Positions 19,441-29,317 are shown, counted from the first letter of the stretch. The stretch: DNA of 64,000 nt from Comamonadaceae bacterium (GCA_027483665.1 JAIXUC010000029.1:1-64000), one strand, 5' to 3'. Notes: generated by a model from the letters alone, not told the origin. Numbers and translations are program-made.

Positions 19441-21089
19441 AGGTGCCCTTGCAGCATTTCGCGCGCGTGCGCCAATGTCGTGCCCGACAGGCGCTCGCCG
19501 CCCAGCATGCGGGCGATTTCGCTCACCCGCTGCTCGCCCGCCACTGCACCCACCTGGCTATGCGTCAGGCCATCTTCAGCCTTTTTGGACACCACCCAAT
19601 GGCAGTCCGCGCAGGCAGCCACCTGGGGCAGGTGCGTGACGGCCAGCACCTGGCGGTCTGTACCCAACTGGCGCATGAGCCGCCCGACCGTCTCGGCCAC
19701 CGCGCCACCTACGCCCGAATCGACCTCGTCAAAAATCAGCGTTTGCGCCGGCCCCAATTGGCTGGTCGTCACGGCAATGGCCAAAGCGATGCGCGAGAGT
19801 TCTCCACCAGAAGCCACTTTGCCCACCGGGCGCGGCGTGCTGCCCTCGTGACCGGCCACCAAAAAAGCCACCGATTCCACGCCGTGCGCCGCCGGCTCGG
19901 GCAGCGCCTGCAATTGCACGTCGAAGCGCCCGCCTTGCATGCCCAGGCCCTGCATGGCCTGCGTGATGGCCTGCGCCAAGCGCGGCGCAGCTTGGCGGCG
20001 GCTGTGGCTGAGCACGGCAGCGGCTTTGTCGAAAGCCGCGCGCGCCGATTCAACCTGTGCGTTCAAGCCGGGCAAGTCAGCCGCAGCTTCCAACTCGGCC
20101 AGCCTCAGCTTCCAGCTTGTCAGCAAGCCAGGCAGCTCTTCGGGTGGGCGCTTGTGGCGGCGCGAGAGCGAAACCCACTGCGACAGACGCGCGTCCAGTT
20201 CTGCCAGACGCTGTGGGTCCAGCTCGGTGCGGCGCAAGTAAAGCCCGAGGCTGTGACCGGCATCTTCCACTTGCGCCAGCGCCGATTGCAGCACTTCAAC
20301 CAGGGGCGCGAACTGCGGCTCCAGGTGCGCTTGCGCCGACAGCGCGTGAATGGCGCGACCCAGCGCACCCTGCACGCCTTGGGCCTCGTCGTCAATCGTG
20401 TCGGCGGCCGTTTGCGCTGCATCCAGCAGCGCTTGCGCGTGGGCCAGTCGGGTGTGTTGCGCCTGCAGCTCTGGCCATTCGTCGGCACCGGGGGCGAGGC
20501 GCTCCACCTCTTGCACCTGCCACTGCAAGCGCTCGCGCTCGGTGTCGATTTGGCCTTGCAGGCTTTGCGCCTCTTCCAATTGCTGTTGGGCCTTGGACCA
20601 AGAGCCCCAAGCTTGCGCCACCGGGCGCGTGTCGCTGCCGGCATAGGCATCGAGCAGATTGCGCACGCTGTCCGGGCGGGTCAGGCTTTGCCAAGCGTGC
20701 TGACCGTGGATATCGAGCAACTGCTCGCCCAGTTCGCGCAATTGCGTAGCGGTCGCTGGGCTGCCGTTGATCCAAGCGCGGCTTTTGCCCGCGGTGTCCA
20801 CCGTGCGGCGCAGCAACAGCAGGCCATCTTCTGCATCAAAACCGGCGGCTTCGAGCCAAGGCTGCAGGTGGCTGGGTAAATCAAACTCTGCGCCCACCTC
20901 AGCGCGCGCTGCGCCTTCGCGCACCACGCTGGCGTCTGCGCGCGAGCCCAGCGCCAGTTGCAGCGCGTCGATCAAGATGGATTTGCCAGCACCCGTCTCG
21001 CCAGTCAGTACTGTGAAGCCGCTTTGCAGCTCCAGTTCCAAGGAGCGAACAATGACGAAGTCGCGCAGCGTGATGCGCTTCAGGCTCAT
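19437..21089 (-). CDS. recN: DNA repair protein RecN
   Basis: RecN is an SMC-like ATPase acting in double-strand break repair. The 550 residues show Walker [17 protein letters not shown] near residue 30, long coiled-coil arms (about 150-370), the ABC signature region [13 protein letters not shown] and Walker [14 protein letters not shown]. It follows nadK without a gap (21089/21090) and overlaps rapZ by 4 bp. Confidence 0.97.
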   Translation of the reverse strand: MSLKRITLRDFVIVRSLELELQSGFTVLTGETGAGKSILIDALQLALGSRADASVVREGAARAEVGAEFDLPSHLQPWLEAAGFDAEDGLLLLRRTVDTAGKSRAWINGSPATATQLRELGEQLLDIHGQHAWQSLTRPDSVRNLLDAYAGSDTRPVAQAWGSWSKAQQQLEEAQSLQGQIDTERERLQWQVQEVERLAPGADEWPELQAQHTRLAHAQALLDAAQTAADTIDDEAQGVQGALGRAIHALSAQAHLEPQFAPLVEVLQSALAQVEDAGHSLGLYLRRTELDPQRLAELDARLSQWVSLSRRHKRPPEELPGLLTSWKLRLAELEAAADLPGLNAQVESARAAFDKAAAVLSHSRRQAAPRLAQAITQAMQGLGMQGGRFDVQLQALPEPAAHGVESVAFLVAGHEGSTPRPVGKVASGGELSRIALAIAVTTSQLGPAQTLIFDEVDSGVGGAVAETVGRLMRQLGTDRQVLAVTHLPQVAACADCHWVVSKKAEDGLTHSQVGAVAGEQRVSEIARMLGGERLSGTTLAHAREMLQGHL

Positions 21090-21968
21090 TCAGGCTACTC
21101 CCGCGTTCCAGTGCAGCTTGCCGCGCAAGGTGTCGAAGTAGGTCCAGCCCTTGGGGTGCAAAAAGCGCACGCGGTGTTCCGAGCGCTGCACCACGATGCG
21201 GTCGCCGTGCAGCAAAGAAGCGAGCGACTGCATGTCGAAATTGGCGCTGGCGTCGCGCCCAGCCACCAGCTCGATCACGATCTCCGCCGCATCGGCCAAC
21301 ACAATGGGCCGGTTGGACAAGGTGTGCGGCGCAATCGGCACCATCACCCAACCCGGAATAGAAGGGTGCAACAGCGGGCCGCCCGCAGACAGCGAGTAAG
21401 CGGTGGAGCCCGTGGGCGTTGCCACGATCAAACCGTCGGCGCGCTGGTTGGCCACGAAATGTCCGTCCACCTCCACGCGCAACTCGACCATGCCCGAGGT
21501 GGCCCCGCGGTTGACCACCACGTCGTTCATGGCCAGGGCCCTGAACACCACCTCGCCGTCACGCTCGACGCGCGCCTGAATCAGTGATCGGTGGTCTTCT
21601 TCGTATTCGCCGCGCAGCATGGGCGTGAGCACGCTGGCAAAGTTCTCCAAGGCGATGTCGGTCACAAAACCCAAGCGGCCTTGGTTGATGCCGATCAGCG
21701 GTGTGCCGTAGCTGGCCAGCTGCCGACCAATCGCCAACATCGTGCCATCGCCCCCCACCACCAGCCCCAAGTCGCATTGCTCGCCGATGGCTGTGGCGTC
21801 CAGGGTCGGGAAACCCGTGACGCCGGTTCCTTGCGCGGTGCTGGCCTCGAAGGACACGTCGCACCCCAAATCGTGCAAGGCGTGGGCCACGCCCTCCAGC
21901 ACCGGGCGCGCCGAAGAGCCCGATTGGTGCTTGCCGATCACGGCCACGTGCTGAAACAGGGACTTCAT
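21090..21968 (-). CDS. nadK: NAD kinase
   Basis: NadK phosphorylates NAD to NADP with ATP or polyphosphate. The 292 residues have the GGDGTM motif ([13 protein letters not shown]), [10 protein letters not shown] and [15 protein letters not shown]. The start is ATG 21966-21968; an upstream TTG is less likely. It heads the nadK-recN-rapZ operon and diverges from hrcA across only 28 bp, so the two promoters must overlap or lie inside the opposite gene. Confidence 0.97.
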   Translation of the reverse strand: MKSLFQHVAVIGKHQSGSSARPVLEGVAHALHDLGCDVSFEASTAQGTGVTGFPTLDATAIGEQCDLGLVVGGDGTMLAIGRQLASYGTPLIGINQGRLGFVTDIALENFASVLTPMLRGEYEEDHRSLIQARVERDGEVVFRALAMNDVVVNRGATSGMVELRVEVDGHFVANQRADGLIVATPTGSTAYSLSAGGPLLHPSIPGWVMVPIAPHTLSNRPIVLADAAEIVIELVAGRDASANFDMQSLASLLHGDRIVVQRSEHRVRFLHPKGWTYFDTLRGKLHWNAGVA

Positions 21969-21996
21969 CGGCAAATTACATCACTAAAATTTGACG

Positions 21997-23001
21997 ATGT
22001 TGGACGAACGAGCGCGCCTGTTGCTCAAGGCGCTGGTGGAACGCTACATCGCTGATGGCCAGCCGGTGGGTTCTCGCACTTTGTCGCGCGCTTCGGGGCT
22101 GGAGCTCTCGCCCGCCACCATCCGCAACGTCATGGCCGACCTGGAAGAGCTGGGCCTGATTGCCAGCCCCCACACCTCGGCTGGCCGTATCCCCACCGCT
22201 CGCGGCTATCGCTTGTTCGTGGACACCATGCTCACCGTCCAGCGTGACGGTTTGGCTACCCCGAGTTTGCAAGCCGACCAGCCGCAAAAGGTAATTGCCA
22301 ACGCGGCTCAGTTGCTCTCCAGCCTGTCGCATTTCGTGGGCGTGGTGTTGGCGCCCAGGCGCAGCTCGGTGTTTCACCACATCGAGTTCTTGCGCCTGTC
22401 AGAGCGGCGCATCTTGCTCATCATCGTCACGCCCGAGGGCGACGTGCAAAACCGCGTCATCTTCACCGAGGCAGATTACTCACAAACGCAACTCATCGAG
22501 GCCGCCAACTACCTCAACGCCAACTGCACGGGCTTGGCCATCGAACAAGTGCGCGAGCGTTTGCAGCAGGAAATGGAGTCATTGCGCGGCGAGATTGCTT
22601 CGCTCATGCACGCTGCGGTGAACGTCAGCTCGGAAGTGCTGAGCCAGCAGCAAGACGAGGTGGTCATCTCGGGCGAGCGCAACCTGCTGGCCGTGAGCGA
22701 TTTTTCTCAAGACCTCTCGCACCTGCGCCGCGCTTTCAACCTGTTCGAAGAAAAAGCGCAACTCATGCGGCTGCTCGATGTGTCCAGCCAAGCAGAAGGC
22801 GTTCGCATCTTCATCGGGGGCGAGAGCCAAGTGGTGCCCTTCGAAGAGCTGTCCGTGGTGAGCGCACCCTACGAGGTGGACGGTCTGGTGGTGGGCACGC
22901 TCGGCGTGATTGGCCCCACCCGCATGCCCTACGACCGCATGATCCAGATCGTGGACATCACCTCCAAACTGGTGAGCAACGCACTCAGCCACCAGCGCTG
23001 A
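21997..23001 (+). CDS. hrcA: Heat-inducible transcription repressor HrcA
   Basis: HrcA binds CIRCE operators and represses groESL and related heat-shock genes. The 334 residues have the winged-helix N-terminus ([20 protein letters not shown]), [18 protein letters not shown] and a GAF-like C-terminal domain ending in [13 protein letters not shown]. The ATG at 21997 is preferred over TTG 21991. I searched by eye for the inverted TTAGCACTC repeat upstream and did not find it. Confidence 0.96.
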   Translation: MLDERARLLLKALVERYIADGQPVGSRTLSRASGLELSPATIRNVMADLEELGLIASPHTSAGRIPTARGYRLFVDTMLTVQRDGLATPSLQADQPQKVIANAAQLLSSLSHFVGVVLAPRRSSVFHHIEFLRLSERRILLIIVTPEGDVQNRVIFTEADYSQTQLIEAANYLNANCTGLAIEQVRERLQQEMESLRGEIASLMHAAVNVSSEVLSQQQDEVVISGERNLLAVSDFSQDLSHLRRAFNLFEEKAQLMRLLDVSSQAEGVRIFIGGESQVVPFEELSVVSAPYEVDGLVVGTLGVIGPTRMPYDRMIQIVDITSKLVSNALSHQR

Positions 23002-23118
23002 ACCGCCAGGCCTAAAGCCCCGAGCTTGAGGAACGCCCCGTGCCCATGCGCCCATGCGCACGAAAACCGACTCCTACAATCGCAGCAGCTGTCGCAGGCT
23101 ATACGGGCCCGCGAACAC

Positions 23119-23195
23119 GGGGCGTTAGCTCAGTTGGTCAGAGCAGGGGACTCATAATCCCTTGGTCGCTGGTTCGAGCCCAGCACGCCCTACCA
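23119..23195 (+). tRNA. tRNA with anticodon CAT (elongator Met or Ile2)
   Basis: This is a complete cloverleaf of 77 nt with encoded CCA: TAGCTCAG D arm, anticodon stem around loop CTCATAA, and GGTTCGAGCC T arm. The anticodon stem lacks the three consecutive G-C pairs of an initiator. The anticodon-arm and T-arm sequence (GACTCATAATC, TTGGTCGCTGGTTC) resembles tRNA-Ile2, whose C34 becomes lysidine, at least as much as elongator tRNA-Met. The acceptor opens with a G-T pair. Confidence 0.93.
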
Positions 23196-23200
23196 GAATG

Positions 23201-23230
23201 AAAAAGCCGCTGATTAAGCGGCTTTTTTCT
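23201..23230 (+). terminator. Terminator after tRNA-CAT, probably bidirectional
   Basis: The hairpin AAAAAGCCGCT/AGCGGCTTTTT (23201-23227, loop GATTA) ends in a run of six T, 5 bp after the tRNA. The symmetric A and T runs would also stop the lipoprotein transcript from the other side (stop at 23294). Confidence 0.85.
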
Positions 23231-23293
23231 TGTTCGCAGGCTAGAGATTTTTGGCGCCTATTTCGGACGCCGTCCGCATCATTTGCAAACGGA

Positions 23294-23731
23294 TTACTGA
23301 GCGTTCGCCTTTGCTGCCTCAGCTTTCTTGTCCACCACCACAGACTCGCCCATCTTCACGGGGAGTTGGACGGGGTAGTCGTAACCGGTGCCTTTGCTGT
23401 GATCAATGATCGCGCCAATGCCGCCGCCAAAGATGATGTTGCCGAACATGGACCCGGCCGCGCGGGAGATGGCCTTGAGCAGGCCATCCGGGATGCCTGC
23501 TTTCTTGCAGGTCACGTTCAAGTCCTCGTTGGACTTTCTCACCGTCACATTCGACGGGGACTTGGCATTCCAAGAGCCTTTGTCGTTGACCAACGCGCAC
23601 TCTGCATCGACCGGTTGGCCTTGGTGGGTGGCGGTGAGGGACAAGACCTGCGTGCTTTCTTGCGTGATGGTCGAGCAGCCGACGACGGAAAAAACAACCA
23701 AAGGCATAACGAGTGTGCGGTGAAGATTCAT
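23294..23731 (-). CDS. Small predicted lipoprotein, function unknown
   Basis: This 145-residue protein starts at MNLHRTLVMPLV (ATG 23729-23731). The signal peptide ends in lipobox VVGC, giving a lipidated cysteine near residue 18. The mature part has two further cysteines (AEC and VTC) that could form a disulfide, and a glycine-rich hydrophobic stretch (MFGNIIFGGGIGAII) resembling a glycine zipper that may insert in a membrane. There is no recognisable family. It stands alone between a tRNA terminator and a divergent DUF465 gene, 172 bp away. Confidence 0.75.
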   Translation of the reverse strand: MNLHRTLVMPLVVFSVVGCSTITQESTQVLSLTATHQGQPVDAECALVNDKGSWNAKSPSNVTVRKSNEDLNVTCKKAGIPDGLLKAISRAAGSMFGNIIFGGGIGAIIDHSKGTGYDYPVQLPVKMGESVVVDKKAEAAKANAQ

Positions 23732-23903
23732 GATGGCTTGAGAGAGGGTCAAAGAATGACGTGCCTGGCACGCGGGGGCTTTGCTGGGTGAATACCGGCG
23801 GGCGCTACTGTACGTAGGCAAGTCATGCGGCGCGACCGGGTAACCCCGGGCTTGTCTGAGTAAGGTGCATAGTCGGGTTTTCCCACCCCCAATCGAGGTA
23901 CTC

Positions 23904-24143
23904 ATGGACTTGCTCAAGCACGACATCGTCAGCGAATTTCCCGCGTTCAAGGACAAGATCCACGCGCTGAAGTTGTCCAACGCGCACTTCGCGCGGCTCT
24001 ATGGCGACTACGACGCACTGAACCACCACATTGCGCTGGCCGAGACCGGTGGCTCGGTGATGACCGACGAGGCGCTAGAGGCCGAGAAGAAAGTGCGCTT
24101 GCGCTTGAAAGACGAGATCTCGCGCATGTTGAACGCTGACTGA
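23904..24143 (+). CDS. YdcH/DUF465 family small protein
   Basis: This 79-residue, highly charged helical protein contains the family segment HARLYGDYDALNHHI-like (FARLYGDYDALNHHI) and ends KVRLRLKDEISRML. The start is ATG 23904. DUF465 proteins are short helical hairpins of unknown role. It is a single gene converging on galU 21 bp later. Confidence 0.88.
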   Translation: MDLLKHDIVSEFPAFKDKIHALKLSNAHFARLYGDYDALNHHIALAETGGSVMTDEALEAEKKVRLRLKDEISRMLNAD

Positions 24144-24164
24144 ATCTGACAGGCTGACCAGCGC

Positions 24165-25049
24165 TTAGCCTTGGCGTTGTTGCAAATAGGCGCTGAAAGC
24201 CTCACCCACTTCGGGGTGACGGCTGCCGAGTTCTACGGTGGCCATCAGGTAGCCCAGCTTGGCGCCGCAGTCGTAGCGCTGGCCGATGTAGCGATGGGCA
24301 ATGACTCGTTCGTGCGCCAACATGGCCGATATGGCGTCAGTGAGCTGAATTTCGCCGCCTTTGCCCTTGGGCGTGCGGCGAATCTCTTCAAATATGCGTG
24401 GGCTCAAAACGTAGCGCCCCACCACCGCCAGGGTGGACGGCGCGTCGGCCGGAGCAGGCTTTTCCACAATGCCCACGACCTGCTCGTTGCGATCATCTAG
24501 CGGCTGCGTGCTGACGATGCCGTAGCTCGCCGTGCTGTCGCGCGGCACGTTTTGCACCGCCAACACCGAGGCTTGGTGCGCTCGGGCTGCGGCCAGCATT
24601 TGCTTCAAGGCCCCAGGTTGTGCGTCGATCAGGTCGTCGGCCAAGATGACTGCAAAGGCTTCATCGCCCACGATGGGCTCGGCGCACAAGACCGCATGGC
24701 CCAGACCCAAGGCCTCGGATTGGCGAACATAACAACAGCTCACGCCGGGCGGCACAGCCGAGCGGGCCGCTGCCAGCAGCTCGTGCTTGCCGCGTGCTTC
24801 CAGCTCGGTTTCCAGTTCGTAGGCTTTGTCGAAATGGTCTTCGATGGAGCGTTTGGTGCGCCCGGTCACAAAGATCAACTCGGTGATACCGGCCTCTGCT
24901 GCTTCTTCGACGGCGTATTGAATGAGCGGCTTGTCGACAACCGGCAGCATTTCTTTGGCGATGGCTTTGGTTGCAGGCAAAAAGCGGCTGCCAAGGCCTG
25001 CCACCGGGAAGACGGCTTTGCGGATGGGGCGGTTGAAGGCGTGTGTCAT
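24165..25049 (-). CDS. galU: UTP-glucose-1-phosphate uridylyltransferase
   Basis: GalU makes UDP-glucose for envelope polysaccharides. The 294 residues have the nucleotidyltransferase start [37 protein letters not shown] and [11 protein letters not shown]. The start at ATG 25047-25049 (MTHAFN) is chosen because an upstream open frame only reflects antisense tRNA-Arg sequence. It appears to be monocistronic. Confidence 0.96.
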   Translation of the reverse strand: MTHAFNRPIRKAVFPVAGLGSRFLPATKAIAKEMLPVVDKPLIQYAVEEAAEAGITELIFVTGRTKRSIEDHFDKAYELETELEARGKHELLAAARSAVPPGVSCCYVRQSEALGLGHAVLCAEPIVGDEAFAVILADDLIDAQPGALKQMLAAARAHQASVLAVQNVPRDSTASYGIVSTQPLDDRNEQVVGIVEKPAPADAPSTLAVVGRYVLSPRIFEEIRRTPKGKGGEIQLTDAISAMLAHERVIAHRYIGQRYDCGAKLGYLMATVELGSRHPEVGEAFSAYLQQRQG

Positions 25050-25186
25050 GACTGGGCCCGTTGTGCAGAAGCTTTGACATGCTAGCGCCACAGCACAACA
25101 AGTTGATGACCGCGCTTGCAGCCACTGCGCTGTCTCTGGCGGCCGCTCTTCAGCGGCGCAGCACAGAGACCGTCTTTTCAAGCCGC

Positions 25187-25192
25187 TATACT
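25187..25192 (+). promoter_or_regulatory. Candidate -10 box for tRNA-Arg
   Basis: TATACT lies 10 bp upstream of the mature tRNA 5' end, the usual spacing for a tRNA promoter. I see no convincing -35 box at 16-18 bp upstream, so this rests on one hexamer. Confidence 0.4.
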
Positions 25193-25202
25193 GCGCCACT
25201 TC

Positions 25203-25279
25203 GCGGCTGTAGCTCAGTTGGATAGAGTACTTGGCTACGAACCAAGGGGTCGTGGGTTCAATTCCTGCCAGCCGCACCA
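25203..25279 (+). tRNA. tRNA-Arg (anticodon ACG)
   Basis: This is a complete cloverleaf of 77 nt with acceptor GCGGCTG/CAGCCGC, D arm TAGCTCAGTTGGATAGAG and anticodon stem CTTGG/CCAAG around loop CTACGAA (anticodon ACG). CCA is encoded. It lies upstream of greB, separated from it by a terminator. Confidence 0.96.
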
Positions 25280-25300
25280 GAACAAACGTTCAAGATCTGC

Positions 25301-25337
25301 AGCCTGAAGATTTCGGTCTTCAGGCTGTTTTTCTTTT
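25301..25337 (+). terminator. Rho-independent terminator after tRNA-Arg
   Basis: A perfect 10-bp stem AGCCTGAAGA/TCTTCAGGCT with loop TTTCGG is followed by GTTTTTCTTTT. It ends 20 bp before the greB start, so greB needs read-through or a promoter within this short interval. Confidence 0.88.
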
Positions 25338-25356
25338 GGCGACTCCCACAACATCC

Positions 25357-25962
25357 ATGAGCAAAGCCTTCACCCGGGAAAGCGATGCCGATGACGATGA
25401 GTCGGCCGATGGCGCGAGCGACGATGGCGTCAGCGCCTTGCCTGCCGGCTTGCGCAACTACTTGACGCCACAGGGCCACGCCCGGCTGCGCCAAGAGTGG
25501 GCCACGCTCATGGACCAAGAGCGTCCGCGGGTGGTCGAGGTGGTTCACTGGGCCGCCAAGAACGGCGATCGCTCGGAGAACGGCGACTACCTCTATGGCA
25601 AGAAGCGCCTTCGCGAAATCGACCGCCGCATTCGCTTTCTGACACGCCGTCTGGAGCTGGCCGAAGTGGCCGACCCCAGCGTGCACCATGGCGGCGATCA
25701 GGTGTTTTTCGGGGCCACCGTCACCTATGCCGAGGCCGATGGCACCGAACGTACCGTCACTATTCTGGGCATCGACGAGGCCGACAGCTTGAAGGGCCAG
25801 GTGAGTTGGGTGTCACCCGTAGCGCGTGCCTTGCTCAAGGCTCGGGTGGGCGAAGCGGTCCGCTTGGTGACGCCAGCAGGTGCACAGACCCTGGAAGTTT
25901 TGTCGGTGTCCTATCCCGAGCCCGAGCCCAAGCCGGGTGCCAGCGCCAGCGCCAGCCGCTAG
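25357..25962 (+). CDS. greB: Transcription elongation factor GreB
   Basis: GreB stimulates RNA cleavage by backtracked RNA polymerase. The 201 residues (start MSKAFTRES) have an acidic N-terminal extension of about 25 residues, then the coiled coil with its acidic tip NGDRSENGDY. The FKBP-like domain includes EKVS-type VSWVSPVARALL. The C-terminal tail is Pro/Ser/Ala rich. It converges on the RSH gene with 2 bp between stop codons. Confidence 0.95.
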   Translation: MSKAFTRESDADDDESADGASDDGVSALPAGLRNYLTPQGHARLRQEWATLMDQERPRVVEVVHWAAKNGDRSENGDYLYGKKRLREIDRRIRFLTRRLELAEVADPSVHHGGDQVFFGATVTYAEADGTERTVTILGIDEADSLKGQVSWVSPVARALLKARVGEAVRLVTPAGAQTLEVLSVSYPEPEPKPGASASASR

Positions 25963-25964
25963 GC

Positions 25965-28217
25965 TCAGCGTTGCGGTCGGCTGCGTTGAACGCGCAGCAC
26001 CGAGGGCGTGCGCTTGAGCAGGCGCATGGCGGTGTCGAGATGGGCCAAGTCGCGCACCGCCACCAAAAAGCGCAGATCGGTGGCTTCCTGCGCGCTGTCT
26101 TGCCCCATGTCGATGTGCGCAATGTCGGCCTCGGCGTGTGCCAGTGCCGAGGCCACGCGTGCCAGCACGCCTTTGCCGTTGGTCACGGTCACGATCAGCC
26201 CGGTCTCAAAAGTGCGAACGGGCTCATCTGACCATTCCACGCCAATGAAGCGTTCGGCGTCTTTGTGTTGCAGGCGCTGCGCCACCACGCAGTCGTCGGC
26301 GTGTACCACCAGTCCTTCACCGCGCCCCAGATAGCCCACGATGGCGTCGCCCGGCACTGGCCTGCAGCAATGCGCCAGACTGACGGAGGCACCTTCGCTG
26401 CCGTCGATGGTGACCACGCCCTGGCCTGTGGTGTCGTTGGACCCGGAAAACCGCTCGCGTGAAATCAGCAAGGCGTCTGGCCTCTGCCCCAGCTCTGCCA
26501 CCAAGGCCACCAGGCGCTTGGCCACGATGCCCGCTATGCGCCGACCCATACCGATGTCGGTCAGCAGTTCCTCGCGGCTGCGGCTGCCGGTAAAGCGCAG
26601 CAACTTGTCCCAAACGGCGCCAGACTCCGCTTCTGCGGGCAGGTGGTCGATGCCCTCAGCGCGAAGCGCCTGCGCCAACAGCTTTTCGCCCAAAGCAGCC
26701 GATTCGGTTTGCGCCAGCGTCTTGATGTGGTGACGAATTTTCGAGCGTGCGCGCCCCGTGCGAACAAAACCCAGCCATGCCGGATTGGGCGTGGAGTCCG
26801 GCGCAGTGACCACCTGCACCACATCACCGTTGTGCAATTCGCTGCGCAGCGGCACTTGTTCGCCGTTGATGCGGGCGGCTACGGCGCGGTCGCCAATGTC
26901 GCTGTGGACCGCATAGGCAAAGTCCACCACCGTGGCACCGCGGGGCAGCGCCATGATCTGGCTTTTGGGTGTGAAAACGTAGACTGCATCGGGGAAGAGG
27001 TCGACCTTGACGTGGTCCCAAAACTCGGCGGCGTCGCGGGTTTCGTTTTGAATATCCAGCAGCGATTGCAGCCACTGCGTGCCCAACCGGTCTGGGCTGA
27101 CCCCCTCTGGGGTGGCTGCCTTGTAGAGCCAGTGCGCCGCGACGCCAGACTCGGCCACCAAGTGCATGGACTCGGTGCGCAGCTGAAACTCCACGCTCAC
27201 CCCGGCAGGACCGATCAGTGTGGTGTGCAGCGACTGGTAGCCATTGACTTTGGGGATGGCGATGTAGTCTTTGAATTTGCCAGGCGATGGCTTGTAGAGC
27301 TGATGCAAAACACCCAAGGCGGTGTAGCAGTCGGCAACTTTGGGCACCACCACCCGAAAGCCGAACATGTCGGTTACCTGAGAAAAGCTCAGGTGCTTGT
27401 TTTGCATCTTGCGGTAGACGGAGAACAGCGTTTTTTCCCGCCCAGCGAGGCGAACGTCGAGGCCAGCTTGTGCAAAGGCCTGCTCCAGGTCGCGCTGCAC
27501 GCGCTGAATAAGGTCCCGCCTGCGGTTTCGCGCCCGGCCCACCGCTCGGCTCAGCACAGCGTGCCGCCACGGCAGGAGGTGGGCAAACGACAAGTCCTGC
27601 AGCTCGCGGTAAGTCTGGTTCAGCCCCAGGCGGTGTGCGATGGGTGCGTAGATTTCCAAGGTTTCCGACGAGATGCGGGCCCACTTCTCGCGTGGCACAT
27701 CCGAGAGTGTGCGCATGTTGTGGCAGCGGTCAGCCAGCTTGATGAGGATCACGCGCACGTCGCGCGCCATGGCCAGCAGCATCTTGCGGAAAGACTCGGC
27801 CTGGTTTTCCTCCCGCGTGTCGAACTGCAGGCGGTCCAGCTTGGTCAGCCCATCGACCAGCTCAGCGACCGGTGCGCCGAAGCGCTCAATCAATTCGTGT
27901 TTGGAGACACCGCAGTCTTCGATGGCGTCGTGCAGCAAGGCGGCCATCAGCGCCTGAGCATCGAGTTTCCATTCGGCACATTGCGCAGCTACCGCAATCG
28001 GGTGGGTGATGTAGGGCTCGCCGCTGTTGCGCAGCTGGCCCAGGTGGGCCTCGTCCGCGAAACGGTAGGCTTGGCGCACCTGCTCCACCTCGGGGCTGGG
28101 CAGGTAGTCCAGCTTGGCGGTCAGCGCGGCAAAGCTGGCCGCCGCTGCGTTGGCGGCAGCCTGCTCCTGGGCCGTTGGATGGGCCGCAGCAGGGAGTGGA
28201 ATGGCGACGCTACCCAT
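25965..28217 (-). CDS. spoT: Bifunctional (p)ppGpp synthetase/hydrolase (RSH, SpoT-type)
   Basis: This protein makes and degrades the stringent-response alarmone. Its 750 residues contain an intact HD hydrolase domain (HDAIED at residues 96-101), so hydrolase activity is expected. The synthetase domain has FGFRVVV and the CYTALG and NGYQSLHTT segments. A TGS domain (VYVFTPKSQIMALPRGATVVDFAY) follows, and a C-terminal ACT domain ends the protein. It lies behind yicC-gmk-rpoZ, as in E. coli, but a strong terminator separates it from rpoZ. Confidence 0.95.
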   Translation of the reverse strand: MGSVAIPLPAAAHPTAQEQAAANAAAASFAALTAKLDYLPSPEVEQVRQAYRFADEAHLGQLRNSGEPYITHPIAVAAQCAEWKLDAQALMAALLHDAIEDCGVSKHELIERFGAPVAELVDGLTKLDRLQFDTREENQAESFRKMLLAMARDVRVILIKLADRCHNMRTLSDVPREKWARISSETLEIYAPIAHRLGLNQTYRELQDLSFAHLLPWRHAVLSRAVGRARNRRRDLIQRVQRDLEQAFAQAGLDVRLAGREKTLFSVYRKMQNKHLSFSQVTDMFGFRVVVPKVADCYTALGVLHQLYKPSPGKFKDYIAIPKVNGYQSLHTTLIGPAGVSVEFQLRTESMHLVAESGVAAHWLYKAATPEGVSPDRLGTQWLQSLLDIQNETRDAAEFWDHVKVDLFPDAVYVFTPKSQIMALPRGATVVDFAYAVHSDIGDRAVAARINGEQVPLRSELHNGDVVQVVTAPDSTPNPAWLGFVRTGRARSKIRHHIKTLAQTESAALGEKLLAQALRAEGIDHLPAEAESGAVWDKLLRFTGSRSREELLTDIGMGRRIAGIVAKRLVALVAELGQRPDALLISRERFSGSNDTTGQGVVTIDGSEGASVSLAHCCRPVPGDAIVGYLGRGEGLVVHADDCVVAQRLQHKDAERFIGVEWSDEPVRTFETGLIVTVTNGKGVLARVASALAHAEADIAHIDMGQDSAQEATDLRFLVAVRDLAHLDTAMRLLKRTPSVLRVQRSRPQR

Positions 28218-28367
28218 GGCTCGAATGTAGCGCCTGCAAGCGGGGGCTCGCTAGCGCCCACTTTCATGGCCTTGATAGCCAATCTTGGACGTCCAAGCCG
28301 CGCCCGCACCGACCCTGGCCTGGGGCCAGCAACCTGGCATGACCCTCCAACGGGCTGGTTCGGGCAC

Positions 28368-28397
28368 AAAAAAAGCACCGCGAACGGTGCTTTTTTG
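28368..28397 (-). terminator. Strong terminator between rpoZ and the RSH gene
   Basis: On the minus strand, AAAAAAGCACCG-TTCG-CGGTGCTTTTTTT forms a very stable hairpin with a UUCG tetraloop and a seven-T tail. It lies 24 bp past the rpoZ stop and about 150 bp before the RSH start. The flanking A run lets it work on both strands. Confidence 0.92.
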
Positions 28398-28420
28398 TTG
28401 GGCGTGGAGCCTGTGCTGGC

Positions 28421-28624
28421 TCAGCCCGGAACCTTCTTGAGCATCTCGATGCCGATCTTGCCTTCGGCGATTTCGCGCAGTGCGGTCACACCTGGCTTGT
28501 TCTTGCTCTCAATCTTCGGCGCATGGCCTTGGTTGAGCATGCGGGCGCGGTAGGTGGCGGCCAAAACAAGCTGGAAGCGGTTGGGGATTTTTTCCAGGCA
28601 GTCTTCAACGGTGATGCGGGCCAA
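28421..28624 (-). CDS. rpoZ: RNA polymerase omega subunit
   Basis: The 67 residues start [21 protein letters not shown] and contain the RARML and [12 protein letters not shown] motifs of omega, which assists folding of the beta' subunit and carries a ppGpp site with it. It is shorter than E. coli omega (91), as is usual in betaproteobacteria. It is 17 bp downstream of gmk. Confidence 0.97.
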   Translation of the reverse strand: MARITVEDCLEKIPNRFQLVLAATYRARMLNQGHAPKIESKNKPGVTALREIAEGKIGIEMLKKVPG

Positions 28625-28641
28625 TTCGTTCTCCAGAAGTG

Positions 28642-29262
28642 TCAGGGGATGTTCAGGGCCTGGAAGGTTTCGGCCCTGCTGCGGCGCTGTGCCAAGAATT
28701 TCAGCCTTTGTGCGTGAACAATGGCTTTGAGGTCGAACAACGCGTTGTCAAATAACTCATTGATGATAACGAAGTCGAATTCTTGGGCCTGCCGCATCTC
28801 AAGGGCCGCGTTTCGCAGCCGTAATTCGATCACCTCGGCGCTGTCTTCGCCGCGCCGCTCCAGGCGTGCCCGCAGCTCTTCCCAACTGGGCGGCAAGATG
28901 AAGATCAGCACTGCATTGCTGAACACCCGTTTGATTTGCAGCGCGCCCTGGAAGTCAATCTCCAGCACCACATCACCGCCTTGCGCCATGCGCTCTTGGA
29001 TGGCTTGGCGCGAGGTGCCGTAACGGCGACCGTGCACAGCCGCCCATTCCACAAAAGCGTCCTGGGCCACCATGGCGTCAAAGGCCGTGTCTGACACGAA
29101 GTAGTACTCCCGGCCTTCTTTTTCTTGGCCGCGCGGCGCGCGCGTGGTGTGGGAGATGGACGGGCGAACTTGTGCGTCGAGCTGCATCAGCGCCTTCACA
29201 AGGCTCGATTTGCCGGCCCCGCTGGGCGCAGCTACGACGAATAAGTTGCCGGGGTAATCCAT
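28642..29262 (-). CDS. gmk: Guanylate kinase
   Basis: Gmk phosphorylates GMP to GDP. The 206 residues begin at [10 protein letters not shown] (ATG 29260-29262; TTG at 29268 is less likely). Walker A is [10 protein letters not shown]. The GMP-binding [16 protein letters not shown] and LEIDFQGA segments follow. It sits between yicC and rpoZ in one transcript. Confidence 0.97.
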   Translation of the reverse strand: MDYPGNLFVVAAPSGAGKSSLVKALMQLDAQVRPSISHTTRAPRGQEKEGREYYFVSDTAFDAMVAQDAFVEWAAVHGRRYGTSRQAIQERMAQGGDVVLEIDFQGALQIKRVFSNAVLIFILPPSWEELRARLERRGEDSAEVIELRLRNAALEMRQAQEFDFVIINELFDNALFDLKAIVHAQRLKFLAQRRSRAETFQALNIP

Positions 29263-29317
29263 GGCCAAGGGTCTATAGCGAGGTCTTGCGCAGTGTAGCC
29301 ATCGAGGCGCGCACGAC

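Noticed and set aside
19413-20879. A 488-codon open frame antisense to recN
   Set aside because: Gln/Leu/Arg-rich shadow of the recN coiled coils.
21969-21996. CIRCE operator between nadK and hrcA
   Set aside because: The 28-bp spacer has no TTAGCACTC inverted repeat.
23732-23980. Longer N-terminus for the small lipoprotein (open to 23980)
   Set aside because: It would bury the signal peptide and lipobox 83 residues inside and overlap the divergent DUF465 gene.
26643-28553. A 636-codon open frame on the plus strand, antisense to the RSH gene and rpoZ
   Set aside because: Its composition is the mirror of GC3-rich codons in the real genes; it has no domain and no ribosome site, and RSH and rpoZ are unambiguous.
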